A DNA stretch of 19,746 bases from an uncultured Robinsoniella sp. (GTDB taxonomy: Bacteria > Bacillota > Clostridia > Lachnospirales > Lachnospiraceae), in NCBI GenBank assembly GCA_900539655.1, contig UQCR01000121.1, forward strand, positions 1-19,746, read 5' to 3'. The translations under genes were made by a program, and so were the position numbers. This document shows positions 1 to 9,206 of this stretch, piece by piece. Positions within the stretch are counted from its first letter, which is position 1, and every line of letters starts with the position of its first letter. Under the pieces are notes generated by a model. It worked only from the letters and a program-made list of their open reading frames with translations. It ran no database searches and was not told where the DNA came from.

Positions 1-42
1 AAATTATAGCAATTAAACACAACCGTATTTGCCCAGCTGCCA

Positions 43-3000
43 ATGGGAGCTGTCAGTGCAAAGGGCTGGCTTTTAGAGCAGCTATATCTCCAGAAAAATG
101 GTTTAACCGGAGCAATTAACGATGAATATCCCCTGTATGGACCGGCTAACGGCTGGAGAGGCGGAACTGGAGATGGCTGGGAAAGGGGCGCTTATTATTT
201 AAGAGGACTGATGTCCCTGGCATGGGTTCTGGATGATGATGAACTAAAAGACAAGTCCATGGAATGGATCAACTTCATATTAGACAGCCAGCGTTCCAAT
301 GGTTTTATGGGTCCAGTTAATGACGGTGATGGCAGTTCGGACGGCTGGGACTGGTGGCCCCGGATGGTCATTCTGCAGGTGATCCGGGATTATTATGAAG
401 CAACTGCTCTTCAGGGTACACCGGATGAAAGAGTACTTCCGTTTTTTGACAACTATTTCCGTTACCAGCTAAACCGTTTGCCCCAGAAACCTTTAAATTC
501 CTGGGCAGCATCCCGGGGTGGTGATAACATTGAAGTCCTTCTATGGTATTACAACCATGCATACAACGATCAAAATCCCACAGAGAGCGACTGGATCATT
601 GAACTTGCAGAAATACTGGCAAGTCAGACGAAATCCCAGGACAGCGGTCTGAACTGGAATGATGTATTTACAAAAACAACCGTTCGGGAACATGTGGTAA
701 ACACCACCCAGGCAATGAAAACGCCAGCTGTGTTAAGCCAGCTTCCTGGAAGGGAGAACGATAAAGATTCCCTCAAAGAAGGTATTTTCAACATGGGACT
801 GGATCACGGCAGAGTGGATAAGCTAGCCAATTCCGATGAGGGGGCACGTGATAATCTGCCTTACCGGGGCGCTGAATTGTGCTCTATCGTAGAAAGCCTG
901 CTTTCCAACGAAATCTCCATTTCCATAACCGGTGAAAGCTGGCTTGGAGACGATATGGAACGTATCGCGTATAACTCTCTTCCGGCGGGATATGCACCGG
1001 ATTATACCGGGCACTGCTACTTCCAGGCGCAGAATCAGGTCATGGCTACCCACGGCAATCATGAATTTGACTGTGAACATGGAGATGACAGCGCATTTGG
1101 AGCACCTACCGGTTTTGAATGCTGTTTCCCGAATATGCATATGGGCTGGCCAAAATTCGTGCAGAACATGTGGATGGCAACAAAAGATAACGGCCTCGCC
1201 CTGGTGATGTACGGGCCAAACACCGTAACCGCTAAAGGTGCAGATGGCAAAACAGCCATTTTTGACGAAACAACAGACTATCCTTTCAAAGATACCATAG
1301 GATTGGATTATTCCGGAGAAGAAGCCCGTTTTCCATTAAACTTAAGGCTTCCTGCATGGTGTGAAAATCCGGTTGTGGAAGTCAATGGCAAAGGGGTGGA
1401 TATCAGCCAGGCGGATGGTTTTGCTGTTATAGACAGAACCTGGAAACCTGGAGATCAGGTCACCGTCACTTTCCCCATGGAAGTAAGGACTTCAGTATGG
1501 TACAACAATTCTGCAGCCATAGAGTACGGTCCACTGATTTTCTCCCAGCGGATTGAAGAAGACTGGCGCATTGCCTCCGATGACGCAGCCAGAGAGATCC
1601 AATACGATCCAGTGGGTGAATTTGACCGCAAAGAAGTTTATCCGGCAAGCGACTGGAATTATGGGCTTGTCATTGATCCCGAAGATCCGGAAAGCTCCAT
1701 GCAGATAGAGTTTGCAGACGAAATCGGTTTACAGCCATTTACCCTTTCTAACGCCCCCATAACCATGAAAGTAACTGGCCAGAAAATTCCCCAGTGGAAA
1801 CTAAAGGGCAATGTCGTTCCGGAACCGCCATTTTCTCCTATTGCTCCGGATGAGTCCCTTCAGGAAGAGATACAGCTGGTTCCCTATGGATGTACCCGGT
1901 TACATATGACACAGCTGCCTGTAGTGGGCGAACCCATAGAAAGCGGCATTACTTCAAAAACAGAACAGGATTCCCAGACCTATCAGGAAAATGGAGAGAG
2001 GGTTGTGGAATTTGATAACGTAGTGGTTCCCAGCGCCGATGATTATACCCTGAAGATTTATTACACCGGATCCGGAACCCTCCGCCTAAACATCAACGGC
2101 AAGTACGAAGAACAGATGGATTTTAACGGAACAGAACCTAATATCGTGGAAAATCTCGGTTCTATCGTACCGGGCACTAACCAGTACTTCTACTTCAAGC
2201 ACGAAAATTATAATAACATCCGGTTCTTTGGTAACGACAATGTTGTTATAACCGGTATTGATATTGTCCCGGTAAATCCTTTCACACAGCCGGAAATCAA
2301 AGAAGCCATCAGTAATAAAAACGGTACCAGTGTGACGTTAAATACAAATATAAACCGTTCCAGCGGATTTTACACTGTAAATTATGGAACCGAAAGCGGA
2401 AAATATACGAAAACCGCCGAAAATTTCTATAGTAAAAAAGCAGTCATTACCGGCCTGAATCCAGGTGAAACCTATTATTTCCAGATCTCCATGCTGGTAA
2501 ACGGCGTAGAAAAGCTTTCAGAAGAAGTAAAAGCAGAGTCTGCGTCAGTACAGCCCCTGACCTTTAAAGATGACTTTAGTGATCCATCTGTAAGCAAGAA
2601 TAAGTGGACCCTTTACGATCCTGAAAATGTGATTAAATTTCAGCCCGGAAAAATGTCCGTAGGCGTCAGTAAGAATATAAAAGCCATGACCGGAATGCAG
2701 GAATGGACCGACTACGCAGTCGTTGCAGATGTTATAGGCACTGGTAATCCTGACAGGGATTTTGGTATCATTCTTCGTGCCACTGATATCAGAGATGGTT
2801 CTGACGGCTATAACGGCTACTATGTAGGCATCAATGCCGTTGCCGGAGGCCTGAATATCGGTTTTGCAGACGGCGGCTGGAATGGTATTGCCGCTCCGGG
2901 GGGCATTGCCTATGAAGAAAACAAAGTTTACCAATTAAAAACCATTATTGCAGGTGAACGGCTGGCTGTATATGTAGACGGCGTTAAGCTGTATGATGAA

Positions 3001-5994
3001 AATATATCTGATATGAAGAGTGGTAATAAGACCGTTCCATATTATGCTGCCGGCAGTGCAGGACTTCGCTCCTGGAACCAGTCATTTGATGTAAATTCTT
3101 TTGAAGTTCGTGAAATTACAGCCGAAGAATATGAAGATCTGGGGATTGATAACAATCTATTTGAGGATGATTTTACAAACACAGAAGAAAGCCTGAATAA
3201 ATGGACTGTTTTAGATCCTAAAAATGCAGTAACATTTGAAAATGGGCAGATAAATGTAGCGAACAGCGATAATCTGAAGATCATGGCTGGAACAGGTGAG
3301 GAAACCTGGGAAGATTATGCAATAGAAACAAAACTGACAGGTCCTGAAAATCCTAACCGAGACTTTGGAGTCATGTTCCGCTGCACAGATGTCTCTGCTG
3401 AAAATGGAGACAGCTACAAAGGTTATTATGTTGGCATCGATGCCATTGGGAACGGCTTAAACGTAGGATATGCCAACAATGGATGGAATGATATCACTAA
3501 AGTACCTGCATTTACTTATGAACCGGGAAAAATATACGATCTGAAAATACTGGTTAATGGAAATATGTTTAAAGTTTTTATAGACGGTGCACAGGTCTAT
3601 GAACTGGAGGACGATAAGTTTTCTTATGGCTCCGTAGGGCTGCGCTCCTGGAAACAGCCATTTACAGTCAACTACTTTAAGGTCAGAAACCTTACCAAAT
3701 CAGAGGCAGACTCCTTCACTACTGAAATCCCGGACCCGGAACCGCCGATACCGGTAACACCTGATTTCCAGGATGATTTTGAAGATGCAATTGCCTCCGC
3801 GCAAAAATGGCGTCTCTGTGGATCCGTTGATAAAATCCACATTGCCGACGGGAAGATTTCCATGGAATCCAACAATAACGTAAAAGCAGTAGCCGGCGAT
3901 GAAGCATGGACAGATTACGTTGCAGAGGCCGATGTCATCCTGGATGGCAAAAGCAATCAAAACGCAGGACTTATGTACCGTGTAACCGGTGCCGGAAATA
4001 ACGGATCCGATAATTATAGCGGTTACTTCTTTGGAATTGGCAACAATGATGACGGAACCGGCTATTATATCAGCGGCTATGCAGATAACAAATGGCACCA
4101 GACAGAACGTAAAAATCTGTCCGCTTTTGAAAACGGAAAAGCATATCGGCTAAAAGCAGTGGCATACCAGGATATGGTGGCTTTGTATATAGACAATCAG
4201 TTTATCACCCGATTTATTAATACCCGTTATCCAAACGGAATGATTGGGCTGCGATCATATGAGAAACCATTTTCTGCCGATAATATAGTAGTACGGGAAG
4301 TGACAGCGGAAGATCTGGCCCCCTTTGATGAATGGACACGCTATATCGATGAAACATTCGGCGCCCACAGAACAGTGCAGATCAAGTTTCCGAAATTCAG
4401 TCCGACCAAAGAATATAAAATTGTATATGGCACCGAATCCGGCGTTTATACAACAGAAGTCTACGGCCTTCTCCATAGCCCGGGCGGTTCCAAATCTGAT
4501 AAACTGAGCATCAGCGTTCCGGAAAATAATACCGACTATTATTTCAGGGTAATTGCCTTAGACGGAAATGAAGAAATAGCGTCATCGGGCGAAACTGTAG
4601 TCCATACCGGAGAACGTTATGATATCACACAGGATCTGGATAACCTTACCGAAAGCTTAACCGTTGCAGAAAATATAGACAGAGCTTCCTATACACAGGA
4701 TTCACTGCGTCGCCTGGACTTTGCAGTTGCTAATGCCAACCGGGTGCTGAACAACCAGAACAGTAACCTTATCGATGCAAGACTTGCCAAAAACTGTATC
4801 GCCGTAGGCATAAACGAACTCAGAGAAACAGAGAAACCAATTGTGGTATTAGACCATATCACCGTAAAACCGCCCGTTAAAACAGACTATTTTACACAGG
4901 AAGAGGCTGATTTAAAAGGCATGGAAGTTACAGCTGTGTACAGTAATCAAACAGAAAAGAAACTGACTGCAGAGGATTACCGCATCACGGGATTTGACAC
5001 CTCATCTCCCGGTGACAAAACAATAACCGTAACATACACGGAAGGCGCTATTTCCAAAAATGGTACATTTCATATAACTGTCCGGGAAGCTCCGGTACCG
5101 GAAAAACCAGACAGCACCTTGCTGAATGCTCTGTATCAGAAATTATCTGCCATTGGTCAGGGAAATTATACTGCCGATAGCTACCGGAATCTGCAAAATG
5201 CACTTGCCGCAGCAAATGATGTACTGCAAAAGGAAAACACCTCCCAGGAAGAACTTAATCAGGCTTCAGATAACCTGCTTCTGGCATTTACAAAGTTAGA
5301 AAAAACAACACCTGTGATACCGGAAAAAGTGGATAAAGAAAAACTGCAGATGATCTATGATACTTTGAAAAACACAAAGAATAACAACTATACAGAAGAC
5401 AGCTGGAAAAACTTCCAGACAGCGCTGACAGCCGCACAACGCATTCTCGCTGATACACAGGCAACTAAATCCCAGGTCAGCAGCGCTTTTGATACTCTCT
5501 GGAAAACGAGCCAGAACCTTGCCGTAAATCCACCCAAACCGCCGGCAGCCCCTTCTGTTAAAAAGGGTTCGGTTTACACTTACAAGGGACTAAAATATAA
5601 AGTTACAAACGCAGTGAAAGGAAAAGAAACCGTATCCGTTATCGGAGCTCTGAAAAAATCCATAACCAGTCTTACCATTCCTTCCACAGTCACACTAAAG
5701 GGGGTAAAATGCAAAGTAACTTATATTAAATCCAAAGCTTTTAAAAACTACAGCAAACTTACCAAAGTCACCATCGGCTCCAACATCTCCAACATTGGTT
5801 CCCAGGCATTTTGCGATGATGGCAAACTGAAATATATCACCATTCGTTCAAGTGTACTGACAAAGACAGGAAGTAAAATATTCCGGGGAATATCCGCAGC
5901 CGCCAAAATAAAAGTCCCCAGGTCGAAGAGAACTAGTTACAAGAAATTACTAAAAAACAAAGGTCAGAAGAGTTCAGTTAAAATTATTTGGTAG
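43..5994 (+). CDS. Multidomain cell-surface GH127/DUF1680-type glycosidase (beta-L-arabinofuranosidase-like), N-terminus missing
   Basis: Probable retaining glycosidase of the DUF1680 superfamily, whose founding GH127 enzymes release beta-L-arabinofuranose; the substrate here is not certain. The catalytic part is about residues 1-470. E278-x-C280 and the C360-C361 pair match the zinc/cysteine-nucleophile site of GH127, and E266 is a plausible acid/base. Then follow a small beta-sandwich (about 640-750), an Fn3-like module (about 755-835), three related concanavalin-like modules (838-1026, 1037-1218, 1240-1421), an Fn3-like module (about 1435-1525), a FIVAR-like helical segment (1527-1595), a group-3 Ig-like domain (1601-1682), two FIVAR modules (1690-1754, 1764-1826) and a BspA/LRR_5-like C-terminus (1838-1983). 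That architecture needs secretion, yet no signal peptide is present. ATG 43 has no ribosome site and lies inside the conserved 'LPLGxhxxxGWL'-like start of the family. In-frame coding resemblance continues upstream to a TAG at 7-9. The gene is therefore 5'-broken or its start lies outside the window. Confidence 0.85.
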   Translation: MGAVSAKGWLLEQLYLQKNGLTGAINDEYPLYGPANGWRGGTGDGWERGAYYLRGLMSLAWVLDDDELKDKSMEWINFILDSQRSNGFMGPVNDGDGSSDGWDWWPRMVILQVIRDYYEATALQGTPDERVLPFFDNYFRYQLNRLPQKPLNSWAASRGGDNIEVLLWYYNHAYNDQNPTESDWIIELAEILASQTKSQDSGLNWNDVFTKTTVREHVVNTTQAMKTPAVLSQLPGRENDKDSLKEGIFNMGLDHGRVDKLANSDEGARDNLPYRGAELCSIVESLLSNEISISITGESWLGDDMERIAYNSLPAGYAPDYTGHCYFQAQNQVMATHGNHEFDCEHGDDSAFGAPTGFECCFPNMHMGWPKFVQNMWMATKDNGLALVMYGPNTVTAKGADGKTAIFDETTDYPFKDTIGLDYSGEEARFPLNLRLPAWCENPVVEVNGKGVDISQADGFAVIDRTWKPGDQVTVTFPMEVRTSVWYNNSAAIEYGPLIFSQRIEEDWRIASDDAAREIQYDPVGEFDRKEVYPASDWNYGLVIDPEDPESSMQIEFADEIGLQPFTLSNAPITMKVTGQKIPQWKLKGNVVPEPPFSPIAPDESLQEEIQLVPYGCTRLHMTQLPVVGEPIESGITSKTEQDSQTYQENGERVVEFDNVVVPSADDYTLKIYYTGSGTLRLNINGKYEEQMDFNGTEPNIVENLGSIVPGTNQYFYFKHENYNNIRFFGNDNVVITGIDIVPVNPFTQPEIKEAISNKNGTSVTLNTNINRSSGFYTVNYGTESGKYTKTAENFYSKKAVITGLNPGETYYFQISMLVNGVEKLSEEVKAESASVQPLTFKDDFSDPSVSKNKWTLYDPENVIKFQPGKMSVGVSKNIKAMTGMQEWTDYAVVADVIGTGNPDRDFGIILRATDIRDGSDGYNGYYVGINAVAGGLNIGFADGGWNGIAAPGGIAYEENKVYQLKTIIAGERLAVYVDGVKLYDENISDMKSGNKTVPYYAAGSAGLRSWNQSFDVNSFEVREITAEEYEDLGIDNNLFEDDFTNTEESLNKWTVLDPKNAVTFENGQINVANSDNLKIMAGTGEETWEDYAIETKLTGPENPNRDFGVMFRCTDVSAENGDSYKGYYVGIDAIGNGLNVGYANNGWNDITKVPAFTYEPGKIYDLKILVNGNMFKVFIDGAQVYELEDDKFSYGSVGLRSWKQPFTVNYFKVRNLTKSEADSFTTEIPDPEPPIPVTPDFQDDFEDAIASAQKWRLCGSVDKIHIADGKISMESNNNVKAVAGDEAWTDYVAEADVILDGKSNQNAGLMYRVTGAGNNGSDNYSGYFFGIGNNDDGTGYYISGYADNKWHQTERKNLSAFENGKAYRLKAVAYQDMVALYIDNQFITRFINTRYPNGMIGLRSYEKPFSADNIVVREVTAEDLAPFDEWTRYIDETFGAHRTVQIKFPKFSPTKEYKIVYGTESGVYTTEVYGLLHSPGGSKSDKLSISVPENNTDYYFRVIALDGNEEIASSGETVVHTGERYDITQDLDNLTESLTVAENIDRASYTQDSLRRLDFAVANANRVLNNQNSNLIDARLAKNCIAVGINELRETEKPIVVLDHITVKPPVKTDYFTQEEADLKGMEVTAVYSNQTEKKLTAEDYRITGFDTSSPGDKTITVTYTEGAISKNGTFHITVREAPVPEKPDSTLLNALYQKLSAIGQGNYTADSYRNLQNALAAANDVLQKENTSQEELNQASDNLLLAFTKLEKTTPVIPEKVDKEKLQMIYDTLKNTKNNNYTEDSWKNFQTALTAAQRILADTQATKSQVSSAFDTLWKTSQNLAVNPPKPPAAPSVKKGSVYTYKGLKYKVTNAVKGKETVSVIGALKKSITSLTIPSTVTLKGVKCKVTYIKSKAFKNYSKLTKVTIGSNISNIGSQAFCDDGKLKYITIRSSVLTKTGSKIFRGISAAAKIKVPRSKRTSYKKLLKNKGQKSSVKIIW

Positions 5995-6009
5995 TTGTAG
6001 TTAATTAAC

Positions 6010-6052
6010 AAAGGACTTGCAGAAAACAATTCATCTTCTGCAAGTCCTTTTT
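6010..6052. terminator. Bidirectional rho-independent terminator between convergent genes
   Basis: A perfect 15-bp stem (6010-6024 with 6036-6050, AAAGGACTTGCAGAA and its complement) encloses an 11-nt loop. It is followed on the plus strand by a T-run to 6052. It lies 15 bp past the GH127-type gene and about 40 bp past the end of the minus-strand operon, so it can serve both. The minus-strand T-tract is weaker. Confidence 0.9.
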
Positions 6053-6093
6053 ACATCTCAGCCACTAATCGTCCTCCTGCCTCAGCAGCAACC

Positions 6094-7236
6094 CTACCAA
6101 TAAATTTCCCAATCCTTCGACAACCTGGTCAACAGCTCCATATAAAAGTAATCTCCCCATATAACACATTCATCCACGCCCCTTGCTGCACTTTCCGGGA
6201 TGGGGTTATAGGGGGTTGCTTTTGCATACACACCATGAAGCAGTAAACCATTGGATTCACTCACATCACTGACACTGTAGTCCTTAGCCAGTGACTCAGC
6301 CATCTTCTCTGCTAGTTCATGATATCTTTGAGCTTCCTCATTTGGCAGATACTGCGCCATCTCAAGCATACCGCAAGCTGCTATTGCCGCTGCCGAAGAA
6401 TCTCTTGGCTCATCGCCTTCCATAAATTCCAAATCCCAATAGGGAATCAAATCTTCGGGAAGACGTTTGATATAAAATTCCGTTACCCTGGTAAACAGGT
6501 CAATACAGGCTGCATCTTTTGTGTAGCGATATCCCAGTGCCATACCGTATATTCCCCAGGCCTGGCCTCTTGCCCACGCGGAACCGTCCCGGTATCCCTG
6601 ATAGGTACATCCCCGTAAAGGAGTACCCGTTTTGGGGTCGAAAAAAAAGGTGTGGTATGTAGAAGAGTCCTGGCGGACCAGATTTTCCATACTGGTCCTC
6701 GTATGTGCCAGAGCGATCTTACGGTACTTTTCATCTCTCGTAACATCCGATGCCCAATATAAAAGTGGAACATTTAAGAGGCAGTCAATAATCAGGCGAT
6801 AGTTTTCTTCCATTCCCATAGGACCCCATGCCTGAATAAACTGCCCTTTTTCCTGAAAACGTGTCAGCAGCTGATCCGCTGCCAGCAACGCAGCCTTCTT
6901 GGCTGCTTCACTTCCCGTCAATTTGCAGCCTGCAACGCAGGAAAGTGAATAAAGGAATCCAAGGTCGTGGTGATCCACATCAATTTTTCTTTGAATGCGG
7001 TCTAAAAAACTCTCTACCTGTTTTAATGCTTCAGTTTTAAAATCTCTATTGCCTGTCCGCTCATATGCCAGCCAGTACTCTCCTGTACAGAATCCTGTAG
7101 TCCAATCCACATTCTTTATAGCAGGATAAAAATTATTTACGCTGCAGGAATGCCGGAAGCAATCTCTGAAATTATCCAGATTTGCATGCAATAAATCACA
7201 TGCTTTGTCCAATGCATTATTTAAAAACTCTGTCAT
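6094..7236 (-). CDS. GH88 unsaturated glucuronyl hydrolase (cytoplasmic)
   Basis: Hydrolyses the non-reducing-end 4,5-unsaturated uronic acid left on oligosaccharides by polysaccharide lyases. The 380 residues match the usual length of the (alpha/alpha)6-barrel family. The two diagnostic GH88 segments are present: DHHDLGF with D91, and IIDCLLN with D151, matching the two catalytic aspartates of the Bacillus unsaturated glucuronyl hydrolase. WARGQAWGIYG (about 222-232) is another family hallmark. There is no signal peptide, so it acts on imported products. The ATG has GGAGG (7243-7247) six bases upstream. It is the last gene of the operon and starts 20 bp after the propeller enzyme stops. GH105, the rhamnogalacturonyl relative, is the main alternative, but the HDLGF/IIDC pattern favours GH88. 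Known GH88 substrates include glycosaminoglycan, xanthan and gellan fragments, so the substrate stays open. Confidence 0.88.
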   Translation of the reverse strand: MTEFLNNALDKACDLLHANLDNFRDCFRHSCSVNNFYPAIKNVDWTTGFCTGEYWLAYERTGNRDFKTEALKQVESFLDRIQRKIDVDHHDLGFLYSLSCVAGCKLTGSEAAKKAALLAADQLLTRFQEKGQFIQAWGPMGMEENYRLIIDCLLNVPLLYWASDVTRDEKYRKIALAHTRTSMENLVRQDSSTYHTFFFDPKTGTPLRGCTYQGYRDGSAWARGQAWGIYGMALGYRYTKDAACIDLFTRVTEFYIKRLPEDLIPYWDLEFMEGDEPRDSSAAAIAACGMLEMAQYLPNEEAQRYHELAEKMAESLAKDYSVSDVSESNGLLLHGVYAKATPYNPIPESAARGVDECVIWGDYFYMELLTRLSKDWEIYW

Positions 7237-7256
7237 TTAGTTCCTCCATCTACTGT

Positions 7257-8318
7257 TTATGCTAATGGAATACATGCATTCCATGCCCGATTCATGGTAA
7301 TAAAGTCTACATCCGTTCCATCATTTGTGGCTACAAACAGATGTGTTGCTTCTCCACTTTCATCTATAAGCAGAAAGGGCCTGTCCATATTGCCCATCTT
7401 GCGCTCTTTTCCATCATCCCAAAGTATGTCTCGGGTAAATGACGGTTCGTTCCGTACATCCCATTTGACACCGTCTTCACTGGTTGCATATACACCGTCT
7501 CCAATATTTCCTGTATAGATTCCGTTAAAGTCTTTGGCAATCATGGCATACCCCGTATCCGTTCTCCATATAAAGGGGTCTTCCACTTCTCCTCCATCCT
7601 CAAATAGAGGATTTTCTGTTAATCTCTCATATGGACCCGACCAATGGGGTGCCCAGGCTGCTCCTAATTTCATACCGCTATACATCTCATTACCTGATTT
7701 ATATGTCCCATATGGCGGTTTCTGCCAGCTTCTGGTCTTATATACTAACAGACAGCTGCCATCAGGATTAATGCAGGGAGCCGGATTTGAAGTAAAGAAG
7801 TCATCAAAATGTCCCGGGCGGACATCCAGTATAGGGTGGTCCGAACGTTTCCATGGTCCGAATATGCTCCTTGACGTTGCAATTCCAATCCGCTTATTGC
7901 TCCGTGAGCAGATCCACTGATAGCTTTCAAAATTCAGACTTCCATCCTGAGGCATGTCCGGATATGGATATGTAGATCCCATGTAGAACAGTATGTAGGT
8001 ATCACCATGCTTTTGGATAACCGGATTGTGTGTAATGCGTCCGTCCCAGTATCCCGCTGACCTGGAGGGTAATACTACTTCCTGGAATATATATGGCCCC
8101 TCCGGAGTCCTGGAAACTGCCCTGACAATTTCACTGTCGATTCCCCAGCCAGGATGAAACTGATAAGTCTTTTTCCACCAGGAAGCAAACATATGATAAT
8201 TTCCATCTTCACCTTTTATAACGCTTCCGCACCAGACCCAGTAATCCTCCATGGAAAATCCTCCATCCAACGGTGCGGGTTTAAAAAATTTATGTAATTG
8301 GCATTCGTCACGTTTCAT
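7257..8318 (-). CDS. Five-bladed beta-propeller glycoside hydrolase, GH43/GH117-like
   Basis: Predicted cytoplasmic glycosidase, 353 residues, without signal peptide. It shows the repeating blade pattern of GH43/GH117-type propellers: WVWCGSVIKGEDGNYHMFAS (blade 1), WDGRITHNPVIQKHGDTYILFY (blade 2, with an adjacent FGPWKRSD strand), SNPAPCINPDGSCLLVYK (blade 3), GGEVEDPFIWRTDTGYAMIA (blade 4) and MGNMDRPFLLIDESGEATHLF (blade 5). The acidic residues in the blade-2 WDGR and blade-4 GEVEDP segments are candidates for catalytic or substrate-orienting roles, but I cannot assign them firmly. It is encoded between the permeases and GH88 and probably trims a neutral sugar from the imported oligosaccharide before or after GH88 acts. 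The start follows a modest AAGGAA site. The exact CAZy family is uncertain. Confidence 0.7.
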   Translation of the reverse strand: MKRDECQLHKFFKPAPLDGGFSMEDYWVWCGSVIKGEDGNYHMFASWWKKTYQFHPGWGIDSEIVRAVSRTPEGPYIFQEVVLPSRSAGYWDGRITHNPVIQKHGDTYILFYMGSTYPYPDMPQDGSLNFESYQWICSRSNKRIGIATSRSIFGPWKRSDHPILDVRPGHFDDFFTSNPAPCINPDGSCLLVYKTRSWQKPPYGTYKSGNEMYSGMKLGAAWAPHWSGPYERLTENPLFEDGGEVEDPFIWRTDTGYAMIAKDFNGIYTGNIGDGVYATSEDGVKWDVRNEPSFTRDILWDDGKERKMGNMDRPFLLIDESGEATHLFVATNDGTDVDFITMNRAWNACIPLA

Positions 8319-8362
8319 ATTTCATTCCTTTTCATACTATTTTATTTTTTTACTGTGCCTGA

Positions 8363-9193
8363 TTACCCTTTTAGTCCGCTTGTAGCAATCCCTTCCACAA
8401 AGTAACGCTGGCAGAATACATACAGTATAACAATAGGAATCAGGCTGACCACGCTTGCCGCCATAATAAGCTGGTATTCCGTAGAATATTGGCCTACAAA
8501 CATACGAATTCCAAGTGGTATAGTTTTATTCGCTTCACTGCTGAAATAAATCATGGGCCCCATAAAATCATTCCACACCGTCACAAAGGTAAATATAGTC
8601 AGTGTCGCCATAGCCGGTTTCGCCAGGGGCACTACAATCCGCCCAAAGGTTCCATACTCAGACAGTCCATCAATCCTTGCTGCCTCCAGCAGCTCATCCG
8701 GTATTCCCTGGAAAAATTGTTTTAACAGAAATACACCAAATGCCGCAAAACTTTGAAGCAGAATATAACCAAGGTGCGTATCTACAAGGCCCATCTTTTG
8801 CAGCATTACATACTGGGGAAGCATAAATATCTGCCAGGGAATTGCGATGGTTGCCACGTAACACAGGAATAATGTATCCCGGCCTTTGAATTTACACTTT
8901 GTAAATCCGTATGCTGCAAACGAACAGGTTGCTAACTGTATAATTGTTACAATCACTGTTAATTTTGTGCTGTTAAAGATAAACAGGGCAAAATCTATTT
9001 TCTTCCATATTTTAATGTAGTTTCCCCATTGGAATACATCTGGTAACCACTTTATCGGACTGGTAAATACTTCATTAGAAGTTTTCAGGGATGCTGACAA
9101 CATCCATATTAACGGCAGCAGCGTCACCACAACAATGATACTAAGTCCTGCATACATCAGGATGCGCACAGCCGGATTCCTCTTTTCAACCAT
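8363..9193 (-). CDS. ABC sugar transporter permease, MalG-like (CUT1)
   Basis: Inner-membrane permease of a binding-protein-dependent carbohydrate importer, 276 residues, the normal length for a MalG-type subunit. Hydrophobic segments begin at about residues 13-34 and continue at about 78-97, 108-130, 142-160, 196-215 and 245-265, giving the expected six. The EAA loop that docks the ATPase is visible at about 170-190 (EAARIDGLSEYGTFGRIVVP). AAAGGAG lies just before its ATG and overlaps the stop region of the upstream permease gene; the gap is 13 bp, so translation is probably coupled. No ATP-binding subunit is encoded nearby, which is common for CUT1 systems that use a shared MsmK/MsiK-type ATPase. 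Confidence 0.93.
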   Translation of the reverse strand: MVEKRNPAVRILMYAGLSIIVVVTLLPLIWMLSASLKTSNEVFTSPIKWLPDVFQWGNYIKIWKKIDFALFIFNSTKLTVIVTIIQLATCSFAAYGFTKCKFKGRDTLFLCYVATIAIPWQIFMLPQYVMLQKMGLVDTHLGYILLQSFAAFGVFLLKQFFQGIPDELLEAARIDGLSEYGTFGRIVVPLAKPAMATLTIFTFVTVWNDFMGPMIYFSSEANKTIPLGIRMFVGQYSTEYQLIMAASVVSLIPIVILYVFCQRYFVEGIATSGLKG

Positions 9194-9206
9194 TCTACTT
9201 ACTCCT

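Noticed and set aside
932..1207. Overlapping frames inside the GH127-type gene and other large genes
   Set aside because: They are antisense or frame-shifted shadows of well-supported genes, with no independent ribosome site or family resemblance.
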